From NCBI RefSeq assembly GCF_018361265.1, contig NZ_JAFLNH010000001.1:682001-746000 (forward strand): DNA of 64,000 nucleotides, given 5' to 3'. The translations under genes were made by a program, and so were the position numbers. The notes beneath the pieces are model-generated. The model had not been told where the DNA came from. It saw nothing but the letters and a program-made list of their open reading frames with translations, and ran no database searches. The stretch is from Mycobacterium sp. SM1. GTDB lineage: Bacteria > Actinomycetota > Actinomycetes > Mycobacteriales > Mycobacteriaceae. This document shows positions 9,644 to 17,105 of the stretch, one piece after another (within the stretch, counting starts at the first letter, position 1; every line of letters starts with the position of its first letter).

Positions 9644-10896
9644 CGCCGTCCCCGCAGCCGACGGCGGCGCTCAGGTACCAGGCGCATTGCTTGCTCCAGC
9701 GCGCGATCGTCACGCCAAGCCACCACATCCACGCCGATGGTCGCCATGTCGCGATACATGGCCGAGCGTTGCAACTGCCACATCCGATCGATCAGCGGAT
9801 CGTGCGGTTCCGCGAACGGGGAACGCCCGAGAACATCGACGGCAACCACGACATGACCACGCTTGCGCAAGTCGATCAGCGCGAGCGCAAACTCGGTTTC
9901 CAGCAGCGTAGAAAATGCCACGACGATGGCGCCGGGAGGCACTGCCGCGCGCGGCGCCAGTGTCCCGGTGGTGGTTTCGGAAACGCCGCCGGCGCCGAGC
10001 ACGGTGTCGAGCACGCGGTAGAACTGGCGCCGCCCGAGGTCCGGACCAAGCCATCGGGGATGGCGGCCTCCGAGTGCGACGATTCCGGCCCGATCGCCGT
10101 TTCGCAGCGCGGTTTGCACCACCTGAGCGGCGCCGCGCGCGACTCGTTCGGTGGCCAGCGTCGCCGGTCCCGGAGCCTGAGGATACGTGTCGATCAGCAC
10201 GACCACGTCGGCGGCGTGTTCGCTCTGCCGCTGCGTCACATGCAATTTGGCGCGCCGCGCGCTCACCGGCCAATTGATGCTGCGCAGCTGGTCACCGGAC
10301 ACGTAGGGGCGAATGTCGGCGTATTCGACGCCCGGCCCGATGCGGCGGGTCAGGTGGGTGCCCAGCCGTTCGAGCAACTCGGTCTGCGGGGTCGGCGTCG
10401 GCTGCGGTGGCGCCAACGGGAACACGATCACCTCGGCGGCGTCCACCGTTGCCGTACCCGCGACCAATCCACCCCGCCCAACGGCGTCGATTTGCACCCG
10501 GATCGGAAATCGTCCCCAGCGGCCGGCCACCGCGGTCACTGCCTGCCGCTGGGGGGATGCCGAGTCGGCGACTTCGAGTCGCATCCCGGAGGCACTAGAA
10601 ACCGTGAAAGCCAAGGTGGCGGCCTTGGATTCCGTTGTGACCCAGACGTTCAGCCGCACCTTCTCGGCCTCAAAGCAGCGCTGCACGCTCGGCTCGCAGT
10701 GCACCCTGACAACGGGAACCGCCGGCTGCCAGCCGATCGAGCCCAGCACACCCAGCAACGGTGCGGCAAACGCGATCAGCTCCCAGCGAGACGCGATCAC
10801 GGCCACCGCCAACGCCACCCCCGCACAGGTGGCGATCGCTAGCGTTAGCGGCGATGCGCGCCAGCGTAATCCGACGTCACGAGATTCGGTCACCAT
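9640..10896 (-). CDS. DUF58 family protein (vWA-like), MoxR partner
   Basis: The 418-aa protein has two N-terminal hydrophobic segments, a beta-rich middle and the DUF58 core with the diagnostic VEYADIRPYVSGDQLRSINW segment around residue 190. A vWA-like stretch (ADVVVLIDTYP) follows. DUF58 proteins are encoded beside MoxR AAA+ ATPases across bacteria and are thought to be their membrane-bound partners. This corresponds to H37Rv Rv3163c. It overlaps the downstream membrane gene by 4 nt and starts 4 nt after moxR3. Confidence 0.88.
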   Translation of the reverse strand: MVTESRDVGLRWRASPLTLAIATCAGVALAVAVIASRWELIAFAAPLLGVLGSIGWQPAVPVVRVHCEPSVQRCFEAEKVRLNVWVTTESKAATLAFTVSSASGMRLEVADSASPQRQAVTAVAGRWGRFPIRVQIDAVGRGGLVAGTATVDAAEVIVFPLAPPQPTPTPQTELLERLGTHLTRRIGPGVEYADIRPYVSGDQLRSINWPVSARRAKLHVTQRQSEHAADVVVLIDTYPQAPGPATLATERVARGAAQVVQTALRNGDRAGIVALGGRHPRWLGPDLGRRQFYRVLDTVLGAGGVSETTTGTLAPRAAVPPGAIVVAFSTLLETEFALALIDLRKRGHVVVAVDVLGRSPFAEPHDPLIDRMWQLQRSAMYRDMATIGVDVVAWRDDRALEQAMRLVPERRRRLRGRR

Positions 10897-10900
10897 ACCC

Positions 10901-11869
10901 CTACCCGGCGTCCCCGCGTGCCCGGGGCACCGGTACCCGGCGCAGCAATTCCTCCACCACGTCAGAGCTTTGAATCTTTCGGACCCACATTTCGGGCCGC
11001 AGGGTTATCCGGTGCGCCATGGCCGGGGTGGCGAGCGCCTTGATGTCCTCGGGGATCACATAATCGCGGCCGCACAGCAGGGCGCGCGCCCGGGCGAGCT
11101 GGACCAGGTCGAGCTCGGCCCTCGGGCTGGCGCCAACGGCGACTTGAGGATGGTGCCGCGTGGCGTTGGCCAGCGCCACCACATAGCGCAGCACGTCCTC
11201 GTGCACGCTCACCTGCTCCACGGATTCGCGCATTGCCAGCACATCATGGGCGTCCACCACCTGGTTCACCGTCGGCACGGCCGAACCTCGCTCCAGGCGC
11301 CGGCGCAGCATCAAGGCCTCGTCGCGCTCGGAGAGGTACCGCAGCTCAAGCCGGATCGCGAACCGGTCCAGCTGGGCCTCGGGCAGCGGATATGTGCCCT
11401 CGTACTCGATCGGATTGTCGGTGGCCAGAACGATGAATGGCGTTGGCAGCCTGTGGGTCTCACCGTCGATACTGACCTGGTTCTCAGCCATGGCTTCCAG
11501 CAGCGCCGCCTGGGTTTTGGGCGGAGTCCGGTTAATCTCGTCGGCGAGTAGCAGATTGGTGAAAATGGGCCCGGGACGAAACTCGAAACGGCCCGACTGC
11601 ATGTCGTAAATGGTGGAGCCGAGCAAATCCGCCGGCAGCAGGTCGGGGGTGAACTGCACGCGAGTGAATCCCAACCCCAGCGCCGCGGCGAAAGACCGCG
11701 CGATCAGCGTCTTGCCCAGGCCGGGAAGATCCTCGATGAGCACATGGCCGCGCGCCAGCACCGCGGTGAGGATGAGGGTGAGCGCGAAACGCTTTCCGAC
11801 TACGACACGTTCGATCTCGTCGAGCACCGCTTCGCAGCGGGCGGTGGTCGCCGCGGCCGGCATCGTCAT
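10901..11869 (-). CDS. moxR3: MoxR-family AAA+ ATPase
   Basis: The 322-aa MoxR ATPase has Walker A in EDLPGLGKTLIARS, Walker B in LLLADEINRTPPKTQ and a sensor region DNPIEYEGTYPLPEAQLDRF. MoxR proteins act as chaperone-like ATPases with DUF58/vWA partners. The start at 11869 gives MTMPAAATTAR and overlaps the stop of the upstream gene (ATGA). The frame is open further upstream, but that stretch is low-complexity and lies inside the neighbouring gene. By synteny it is H37Rv Rv3164c (moxR3). Confidence 0.92.
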   Translation of the reverse strand: MTMPAAATTARCEAVLDEIERVVVGKRFALTLILTAVLARGHVLIEDLPGLGKTLIARSFAAALGLGFTRVQFTPDLLPADLLGSTIYDMQSGRFEFRPGPIFTNLLLADEINRTPPKTQAALLEAMAENQVSIDGETHRLPTPFIVLATDNPIEYEGTYPLPEAQLDRFAIRLELRYLSERDEALMLRRRLERGSAVPTVNQVVDAHDVLAMRESVEQVSVHEDVLRYVVALANATRHHPQVAVGASPRAELDLVQLARARALLCGRDYVIPEDIKALATPAMAHRITLRPEMWVRKIQSSDVVEELLRRVPVPRARGDAG

Positions 11870-12348
11870 ATCTGCTCCAAGCGTTCCAGAATTTCCTGGA
11901 GTACCGTCCGGCCCGGACCCGGCCGGTGGCCGCCGGCGCCGGCGACGCCGTCCGGATTCACCCATTCCCACAGTTGCGGGCCAAACAGCATTCGGCCCAC
12001 GGCTTGATAGGCTTCCGGATCTTTTGCCCTCCGCTGGCCGGTCACGATTTCGAAGCGACGCGCGAGCATCGGACGCAGGTGCCGGTCCCAATTCGCTCGG
12101 GTGGATTCCGACCAGCGGATCAGGGTCTCGGTGTTAGCCACCCAGCGGCGCAACGCCTCCCCCAGAGCATCCGAGTCCGGTTGGGCCACGGGCTCACGGT
12201 CGCGCCCCAGGTACCGGCGGACCGCTACCAGCACCAAGGCCACCGCGGCGCCCGACGCCCAGAGCACCAGCCGGCGATCGGGCAAGAGCAGCGCGACCAG
12301 CTCGCCTCCGATGACAAGGATGATGCCTGAGGTCATCAGCCTGATCAT
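11866..12348 (-). CDS. Hypothetical membrane protein (Rv3165c-like)
   Basis: The 160-aa protein has an N-terminal helical hairpin (two hydrophobic segments in residues 5-45) followed by a soluble domain with RRWVANTETLIRWSESTR. The length equals that of H37Rv Rv3165c and the position beside moxR3 is the same. No catalytic motif is visible. It is translationally coupled on both sides by 4-nt overlaps. It is probably a membrane component of the MoxR-DUF58 module (inference). Confidence 0.82.
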   Translation of the reverse strand: MIRLMTSGIILVIGGELVALLLPDRRLVLWASGAAVALVLVAVRRYLGRDREPVAQPDSDALGEALRRWVANTETLIRWSESTRANWDRHLRPMLARRFEIVTGQRRAKDPEAYQAVGRMLFGPQLWEWVNPDGVAGAGGHRPGPGRTVLQEILERLEQI

Positions 12349-13277
12349 GCTGCGGCGCTCCGCAGTTCGGCGAGCACCTGCCGGAGGGCATGCACGGCAA
12401 TTGCGCGATGCCCCTCGTCCATCACGTGCGGGCTGAACCGCGCCTCTTCGAACACGCCGACCAACGCGGCGGCGTGCTGCGCTTGCAGCGCACGGTGTGC
12501 AACGGCTCGGGCCAGTACCTCGGTCGGGGTGTCGAAGTCCCGGGGGCCGGCGCCGGGGACCCGCGCGAGCGCGCGTTCCATCGCCGTGTAGCAGGCGATA
12601 ATCGCATCGCGGGGTTCACGGCTCAGGTTGCCGATCTCGACCAGCCCCTGCTCCGCTGCCCGCGCAAGCGTTTCCGGGCCGGCCGCGCCGGCGCCACAGG
12701 CGGCGGTGATCGCCGAGGGGAGAATGCGTTGCCGCCGGCGCAGCACGACAACCGCGGACGCGGCGAGGAGAAGCAGCACGGCCGTGCTCGCGGCAAGGTA
12801 GCCGATCGCGTCAGCGCCGGTGCTCTGATACCCGGGCGCAGCCGCAGGGGCGGCGGGGCTTTCAGGTGTCGGGGCCCCCGTTGGCGGCGCGGGCACAAGC
12901 TGAGCGACACGGTATTGGGCTGCCAATCGGGTCATGAGCATCACGATCACCAACCAGGCAAGGATCACCCCCAGTCCGATCAGCAGCACCCGCCAGCTCG
13001 GTCGCCCGCGAAGAGCGCCCACGCTCTCCACACGAGCTCCGCTGCGGGCGGGCTTGGCTCGCGGCGTATGCAGCCCCGCAACCACCGACATCGCCATGAG
13101 CACTAGCGACACACCCAGCAGCACGGCAACAATCACCAGGGCCGCCGGATGCCAGGGCGGCGCCCGGTGCGCAGCGCGCTCGGGGGCCGGAAGATAGCCG
13201 CGCAGCGCGGCAGCAACCAGGATCAACAGCACGATCAGCGCGATCACGCGCCACGTAGGCTTGTCCATGCCGGGCAT
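12345..13277 (-). CDS. DUF4129-type membrane protein (Rv3166c-like)
   Basis: The product is about 310 aa with three to four membrane segments: one near the N-terminus, one about residues 55-80, one near 110-135 and one near 170-190. A soluble C-terminal domain of DUF4129 type follows (YTAMERALARVPGAGPRDFDTPTEVLARA). DUF4129 proteins commonly accompany MoxR/DUF58 operons. It is the first gene of this operon. The start is uncertain: ATG 13277 (MPGMDKPTW) is used, 13268 is possible, and the frame is open to 13382. Confidence 0.8.
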   Translation of the reverse strand: MPGMDKPTWRVIALIVLLILVAAALRGYLPAPERAAHRAPPWHPAALVIVAVLLGVSLVLMAMSVVAGLHTPRAKPARSGARVESVGALRGRPSWRVLLIGLGVILAWLVIVMLMTRLAAQYRVAQLVPAPPTGAPTPESPAAPAAAPGYQSTGADAIGYLAASTAVLLLLAASAVVVLRRRQRILPSAITAACGAGAAGPETLARAAEQGLVEIGNLSREPRDAIIACYTAMERALARVPGAGPRDFDTPTEVLARAVAHRALQAQHAAALVGVFEEARFSPHVMDEGHRAIAVHALRQVLAELRSAAA

Positions 13278-13440
13278 CGGCGCCCCACTCGACGGGTTGC
13301 CCGCCGCCGTTGCGGCGGCCTGTCTCATCCTGGCATGCCCGCCGACCGTGCCGCCAGCACATGGCCGTCGTGAAGTGCGCAATCATCGACATCAGCGGCT
13401 GGGCTACGGCGCGGATGCCACGGAGCCGGGTGGGCCGCGG

Positions 13441-13899
13441 TCAGCTGCGCTCGGCGATCTCGGCCAGCCGGTCCAGGGATGCCCGCAGCCTCTCGGTGGT
13501 TGTGCTGCGAGCGCGCGGCAGGCGGTTCGGGTCGGTTAGCTGCGACCAGTCGTAGGTGTGCGTCACGCGGGTATGGGTGTCGTCGGTGGGCTCCAGTTCC
13601 CAGCGCCACAGGTGTCCCGGTGGCTGACGACCGGGCTCCGCCGGACGCCACGCGATACGACGCCCCTCCTCGAACTCCACGACGTGGTTCTCGCGGATGC
13701 TGCCGAGAGTGAGCCTCATGGCGAACACATCACCGGCCCTGCGGACACGCTGTCCCGGTTCGGCCGTTGCCAAGTTGTCGTTGCCGTCCCATCGGGGCTG
13801 TTGCGACGGATCGGCGATCAACTCGAAGATGCGATCCGCCGCGGCGGCGATCTCACGGCTCGCGCTTACCACCCGGGGTACGTCGGAGTCATCCGTCAT
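13441..13899 (-). CDS. SRPBCC (polyketide cyclase/START-like) family protein
   Basis: The 152-aa protein starts MTDDSDVPRVVSASREIAA, the usual opening strand and first helix of SRPBCC proteins. A central FEEGRRIAWRP and a strand pair ending in TRVTHTYDWS follow, with a final amphipathic helix. These folds bind small hydrophobic ligands; the ligand here is unknown. A further in-frame start exists 12 codons upstream. It stands alone between the Rv3166c-like block and an Rv0912-like membrane gene, close to the apparent rearrangement junction. Confidence 0.75.
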   Translation of the reverse strand: MTDDSDVPRVVSASREIAAAADRIFELIADPSQQPRWDGNDNLATAEPGQRVRRAGDVFAMRLTLGSIRENHVVEFEEGRRIAWRPAEPGRQPPGHLWRWELEPTDDTHTRVTHTYDWSQLTDPNRLPRARSTTTERLRASLDRLAEIAERS

Positions 13900-13961
13900 A
13901 GCCCGAGCAAAGCACGGGGCCGTTGTCCTGTCCACGCGTTCGCCTTAGCCGCTGACTCGCC

Positions 13962-14387
13962 TCAGTGGCGACCGGCAACCCAGGAGGTGATCAGCGCCCA
14001 GAACGAGCAGATCACCGCGCCCAGCGCGCTCGCAGCGCCGACATAAAGCCCATAGGCGGCCGAGACCGGCGGACGGACGTTGAGGGTGTAGTACCACACC
14101 GTGAGCGCGCCAATGAGCAGCGAGATGATAAGCGCGGCGGCGGATGCCAGCCTGACCGATAGGCCGCGACCGACCATCGCGCCGGCGACTAGCAGCGCCG
14201 CAGACAGCAGCACGATCAGCTGGCCGGCGCCGAATCCCGGCGGAAGTTCCAGGCTGCCGATGCTACCGCCAACGGCATTTGCCCACCCCCCACCGTTGAC
14301 GGAGGTCGTCAGCCACGGCAGCCAGGCACTGACCGCCAGGATCACCGCGAACAGCGCCACCAGCCAGCCCGGCCGCGGGCGGGTCAT
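13962..14387 (-). CDS. Small four-helix membrane protein
   Basis: The product is about 141 aa, almost entirely hydrophobic, with four predicted membrane spans and a short extracytoplasmic loop (SVNGGGWANAVGGSIGSLELP) between the first two. No known motif is seen. In position it may correspond to the small transmembrane protein H37Rv Rv0912 (from memory, low certainty). The start at MTRPRPGW is preferred over an ATG 12 codons upstream because the upstream residues are Arg/Gly-rich and lie against the next gene. Function unknown. Confidence 0.68.
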   Translation of the reverse strand: MTRPRPGWLVALFAVILAVSAWLPWLTTSVNGGGWANAVGGSIGSLELPPGFGAGQLIVLLSAALLVAGAMVGRGLSVRLASAAALIISLLIGALTVWYYTLNVRPPVSAAYGLYVGAASALGAVICSFWALITSWVAGRH

Positions 14388-14426
14388 CGCTGGGAGATTA
14401 GCGCGCCGGCCGCCGCGCACCACCGG

Positions 14427-14864
14427 TCAAAGCGGCGAGAAAGCCGCGACAAAGTTCTGCAGCGATTCGCGGATATCGCTTCTCAAGGCGCCCGCAACCA
14501 CCATCCCGATCGGACCGAACAGCGCCGGCCCACCCAGATGCACGTCGAAGCTGACCACCGACCCGTCGCCCTTGGGCGTCACCCTGGCGAGCAGCTTGAC
14601 CTTGACGCCACCCTTGCCGTCACCGTTGAGCGTCATCACTTCCGGCGGTTTGTAATGCACGATCGTCCATCTGATCCGGTTGAGCATGCCCTTGACCTCG
14701 ACGATCGACTCGACAACGGTGCCCTTCTGCAGCTCCTCGGGCAGCTTGCTGCGCCAGACGCGGTGAATGGTCAGCCACTCGTGGTAGCGGGACAGGTCGG
14801 CGGCACACGACCAGGCCTCTTCGGGCGGCAACGGTACGTCAATGGATCCGGAAAGTTTCGCCAT
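14427..14864 (-). CDS. SRPBCC-fold toxin-like protein (Rv0910-like)
   Basis: The 145-aa protein starts MAKLSGSIDVPLPPEEAWSC and keeps the SRPBCC strand-helix pattern to the C-terminus. It matches H37Rv Rv0910 in sequence style and length; Rv0910 has been listed as the toxin of a toxin-antitoxin pair with Rv0909. The ATG lies 3 nt after the stop of a 55-aa antitoxin-like gene and has only a weak ribosome site. Its translation is therefore probably coupled to that small gene. The toxic activity of this family is not defined by any motif I can see. Confidence 0.82.
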   Translation of the reverse strand: MAKLSGSIDVPLPPEEAWSCAADLSRYHEWLTIHRVWRSKLPEELQKGTVVESIVEVKGMLNRIRWTIVHYKPPEVMTLNGDGKGGVKVKLLARVTPKGDGSVVSFDVHLGGPALFGPIGMVVAGALRSDIRESLQNFVAAFSPL

Positions 14865-14867
14865 GGC

Positions 14868-15035
14868 TCAGTTCTGCCGGTCGATGCGCAGCCCGTCATC
14901 AACGGCCGGTTCGGCCGCTGGCGTCGTGTCGATGGTGTCGCAGCGGTCATCAGCGCTTGTGTCCGCGGTGTCGATTACCGAGTCGATCCCCTCGGAGTGC
15001 CGCGCCTCCCAGTGCCTCGTATCCGCGATACCCAT
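14868..15035 (-). CDS. Small antitoxin-like protein (Rv0909-like)
   Basis: The 55-aa frame starts MGIADTRHWEARHSEGID, with a strong Shine-Dalgarno (GGAAGGGA, 7 nt spacer) directly upstream. That supports a separate translation start even though the frame is also open into the upstream hydrolase gene. The pattern of Asp/Glu and repeated ID..ID..AD residues resembles the short Rv0909/MT0933-type antitoxins, which are about 55-60 aa. It ends 3 nt before the Rv0910-like toxin gene. The match is by pattern only; the C-terminal half is less typical and may be decaying. Confidence 0.55.
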   Translation of the reverse strand: MGIADTRHWEARHSEGIDSVIDTADTSADDRCDTIDTTPAAEPAVDDGLRIDRQN

Positions 15036-16343
15036 GCGTTCGTCCCTTCCCGTCACCGCCCCGGGTTTCCCGCGTGGCGCGTCGGGAAGCGGAGCGTCAG
15101 CGCGACATTCTTCCACGGCCGTGCGCGGCGGCGGCGCACCGGCGGACCGGCCGCCAGGTGACTGGTGGGTGTCTGCGCCGCCGGGCGGAGCGGTCAGCCG
15201 GGCCGGCTTGGACCCCGCCGCGCACTCACGGCGCCACCACGGGTCGAATGTCCCGGGCTCAGCCGCATCCACCCGCCCGCCCGGCTTGGGCGCCGCCACC
15301 CGCACGTGCGCGGTGGCGGCGGCGGCCAGCAGGCGCTCGACCGGCTCGGCCCAGGGGTGAGGGGCCAGCCGGAAGGTGCACCAATGGATCGGGACCAAAA
15401 GTCCTGACCGGCTATCGGTGACATCCAGATGCGCGCGGACCGCTTCCTCCGGGGTCATGTGGATGTCCGGCCATGCCGAGTTGTAGGCGCCGATCGGCAT
15501 CAACGTCAGGTCAAATGGTCCATGCTCGGCGCCGATCCGCGCGAAACTGGTGGTGTACCCGGTGTCACCGCCGAAATAGACCCGATGGCCCGGCCCGGTG
15601 AGCACCCATGATGCCCACAGGGTGTTGTTTCGCTGGCGGAAGCGTCCGGAGAAATGCCGCGCCGGGCTGCAGGTCAGCGTCAGCTTCGCCAATCGATAGC
15701 TTTCCCCCCAGTCCAGTTCCACTATGCGGGCCTCGTCGATACCCCAACTGCGCAGATGTGCCCCCACACCCAGGGGCACGACGAACGGCGCCCGCTGGAT
15801 GCGCGCCAGCGTGACGACGGTGTCGAAGTCGAGATGGTCGTAGTGGTCGTGGCTGATCACCACCGCGTCGATCGCGGGCAACGTCTCCAGCGGCGTCGGG
15901 ACCGGGTGCGTGCGCCGTGGGCCAATGGCTCCCGACGGCGAGCAGCGCGTGCTCCACACCGGGTCGCTGAGCACCCGATAGCCGTCGATCTCCACCAACG
16001 TCGTCGAGTGGCCAAACCAGCTGACTGCCAAATCGGTTGGGCCACCGGTCACCGGGACCGGTGTGGCCAGCGGGATGGGCGCCGGCGGCCGGCTCGTCAC
16101 CCGGCCGTCGATCACCTCGCGCAGCAGCAGCCACCCCCGCTCGCGGTCCAGCTCAAACACCGACGTCGGATCGATGTTGACAAACACGCCGCCGCGATAG
16201 TTCGGCGAGCGCCGGCACACCGCGCGAATTTCCATTGGGCTGGCGCCAAGGGCGGCGGACGCGCCGTGCAAGGCGCGTAGCACCCAGCCACCGGTCGCCA
16301 CAGCGGCGCTACCGAGTCCCAGCCGCACCGCGCTCCGCAGCAT
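14868..16343 (-). CDS. Metallo-beta-lactamase-fold hydrolase (Rv0906-like) with stop-loss extension
   Basis: Residues 1-372 match a full-length Rv0906-like, NAPE-PLD-type metallo-hydrolase: SWFGHSTTLVEIDGYRVL, the zinc motif HDHYDHLD, ARHFSGR, GGDTGYT and a late HW ligand region. The family normally ends just after the WWR residues at position 372. Here a TGA lies one base out of frame at 15226-15228, so the frame runs on for another 119 residues: a low-complexity linker, then the 55-aa antitoxin frame. A single-base deletion at the end of the gene explains this. The start MLRSAVRLG at 16343 lies 5 nt after the echA6 stop; ATG 16424 is in frame but lies inside echA6. Confidence 0.82.
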   Translation of the reverse strand: MLRSAVRLGLGSAAVATGGWVLRALHGASAALGASPMEIRAVCRRSPNYRGGVFVNIDPTSVFELDRERGWLLLREVIDGRVTSRPPAPIPLATPVPVTGGPTDLAVSWFGHSTTLVEIDGYRVLSDPVWSTRCSPSGAIGPRRTHPVPTPLETLPAIDAVVISHDHYDHLDFDTVVTLARIQRAPFVVPLGVGAHLRSWGIDEARIVELDWGESYRLAKLTLTCSPARHFSGRFRQRNNTLWASWVLTGPGHRVYFGGDTGYTTSFARIGAEHGPFDLTLMPIGAYNSAWPDIHMTPEEAVRAHLDVTDSRSGLLVPIHWCTFRLAPHPWAEPVERLLAAAATAHVRVAAPKPGGRVDAAEPGTFDPWWRRECAAGSKPARLTAPPGGADTHQSPGGRSAGAPPPRTAVEECRADAPLPDAPRGKPGAVTGRDERMGIADTRHWEARHSEGIDSVIDTADTSADDRCDTIDTTPAAEPAVDDGLRIDRQN

Positions 16344-16348
16344 GCCGA

Positions 16349-17080
16349 TCAGACCCCCTGGAACTTCGGTGGTCGTTTTTGCATGCGGGCCACCTGCGCT
16401 TCGATCGCGTCTTGGCTGGCCCACGCCTTGTCGAAGAGCTCCTTGTGGATGGGCAGGGCTTCTTCAATGGCGCCGTCATCGTTGAGCACTCGTTTGGCGT
16501 GCCGCAACGCCAGCGGCGCCAGGCCGGCGATTTCGGCGGCCCAGGCCTGCGCGTCGGCCACGGTGCCGATCCTATTGGCCATCCCGGTCTGCAGGGCCGC
16601 CTCCGCGGTCAGCTTCTCCGCGGCCAGCAGCATCGCCCGGGCACGGCCGTGGCCAACCAGCGAACACAACCTGCGGATACTCCAATTATCAAGGGCTAAA
16701 CCGTATTTGGATGTCGGAAACTGAAAGAACGCGCCGGGGGACACCACTCGCAGATCACACTGCATCGCCAGCTGCAGACCGGCGCCGATGGCGGGTCCGT
16801 TGACGGCGCCGATTATCGGCATGGGCGCGGCGTCCATCGCCTGGTGCAACGCGATCAGCCGGTCGGGATAGTCGGCGCCGAAGGCGTCACCGCTCAGGTC
16901 GGCGCCCGCGCAAAACGCCGTGCCTTGACCGGTCAGCACGACGGCCCGCACACTCTCGGCGGTGGCCTTCTCCACGGCTTCCCGCAGCTCCTCGACAAGC
17001 TGGGTATTCAGCGCATTGCGCCGCTCGGGGCGCTGCAGCTCGATGGTGGTGACGGAGTCGACCTGGGTGATACCGATCAT
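16349..17080 (-). CDS. echA6: Enoyl-CoA hydratase/isomerase family protein EchA6
   Basis: The 243-aa crotonase-fold protein has the same length as H37Rv EchA6. Visible are [16 protein letters not shown] at the start, [16 protein letters not shown] (oxyanion-hole region) and [17 protein letters not shown] (second oxyanion loop). In M. tuberculosis EchA6 is described as an acyl-CoA-binding protein that feeds fatty acyl-CoA to FAS-II for mycolic acid synthesis rather than as an active hydratase. The position where hydratases carry a catalytic Glu pair is poorly matched here. It is followed 5 nt later by the hydrolase gene. Confidence 0.9.
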   Translation of the reverse strand: MIGITQVDSVTTIELQRPERRNALNTQLVEELREAVEKATAESVRAVVLTGQGTAFCAGADLSGDAFGADYPDRLIALHQAMDAAPMPIIGAVNGPAIGAGLQLAMQCDLRVVSPGAFFQFPTSKYGLALDNWSIRRLCSLVGHGRARAMLLAAEKLTAEAALQTGMANRIGTVADAQAWAAEIAGLAPLALRHAKRVLNDDGAIEEALPIHKELFDKAWASQDAIEAQVARMQKRPPKFQGV

Positions 17081-17105
17081 GGCACCACGATAGCCAGACC
17101 CGCCC

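Noticed and set aside
11870..12091. N-terminal extension of MoxR3
   Set aside because: The extra 74 codons are low-complexity and overlap the Rv3165c-like gene; the ATGA junction at 11869 gives the family start.
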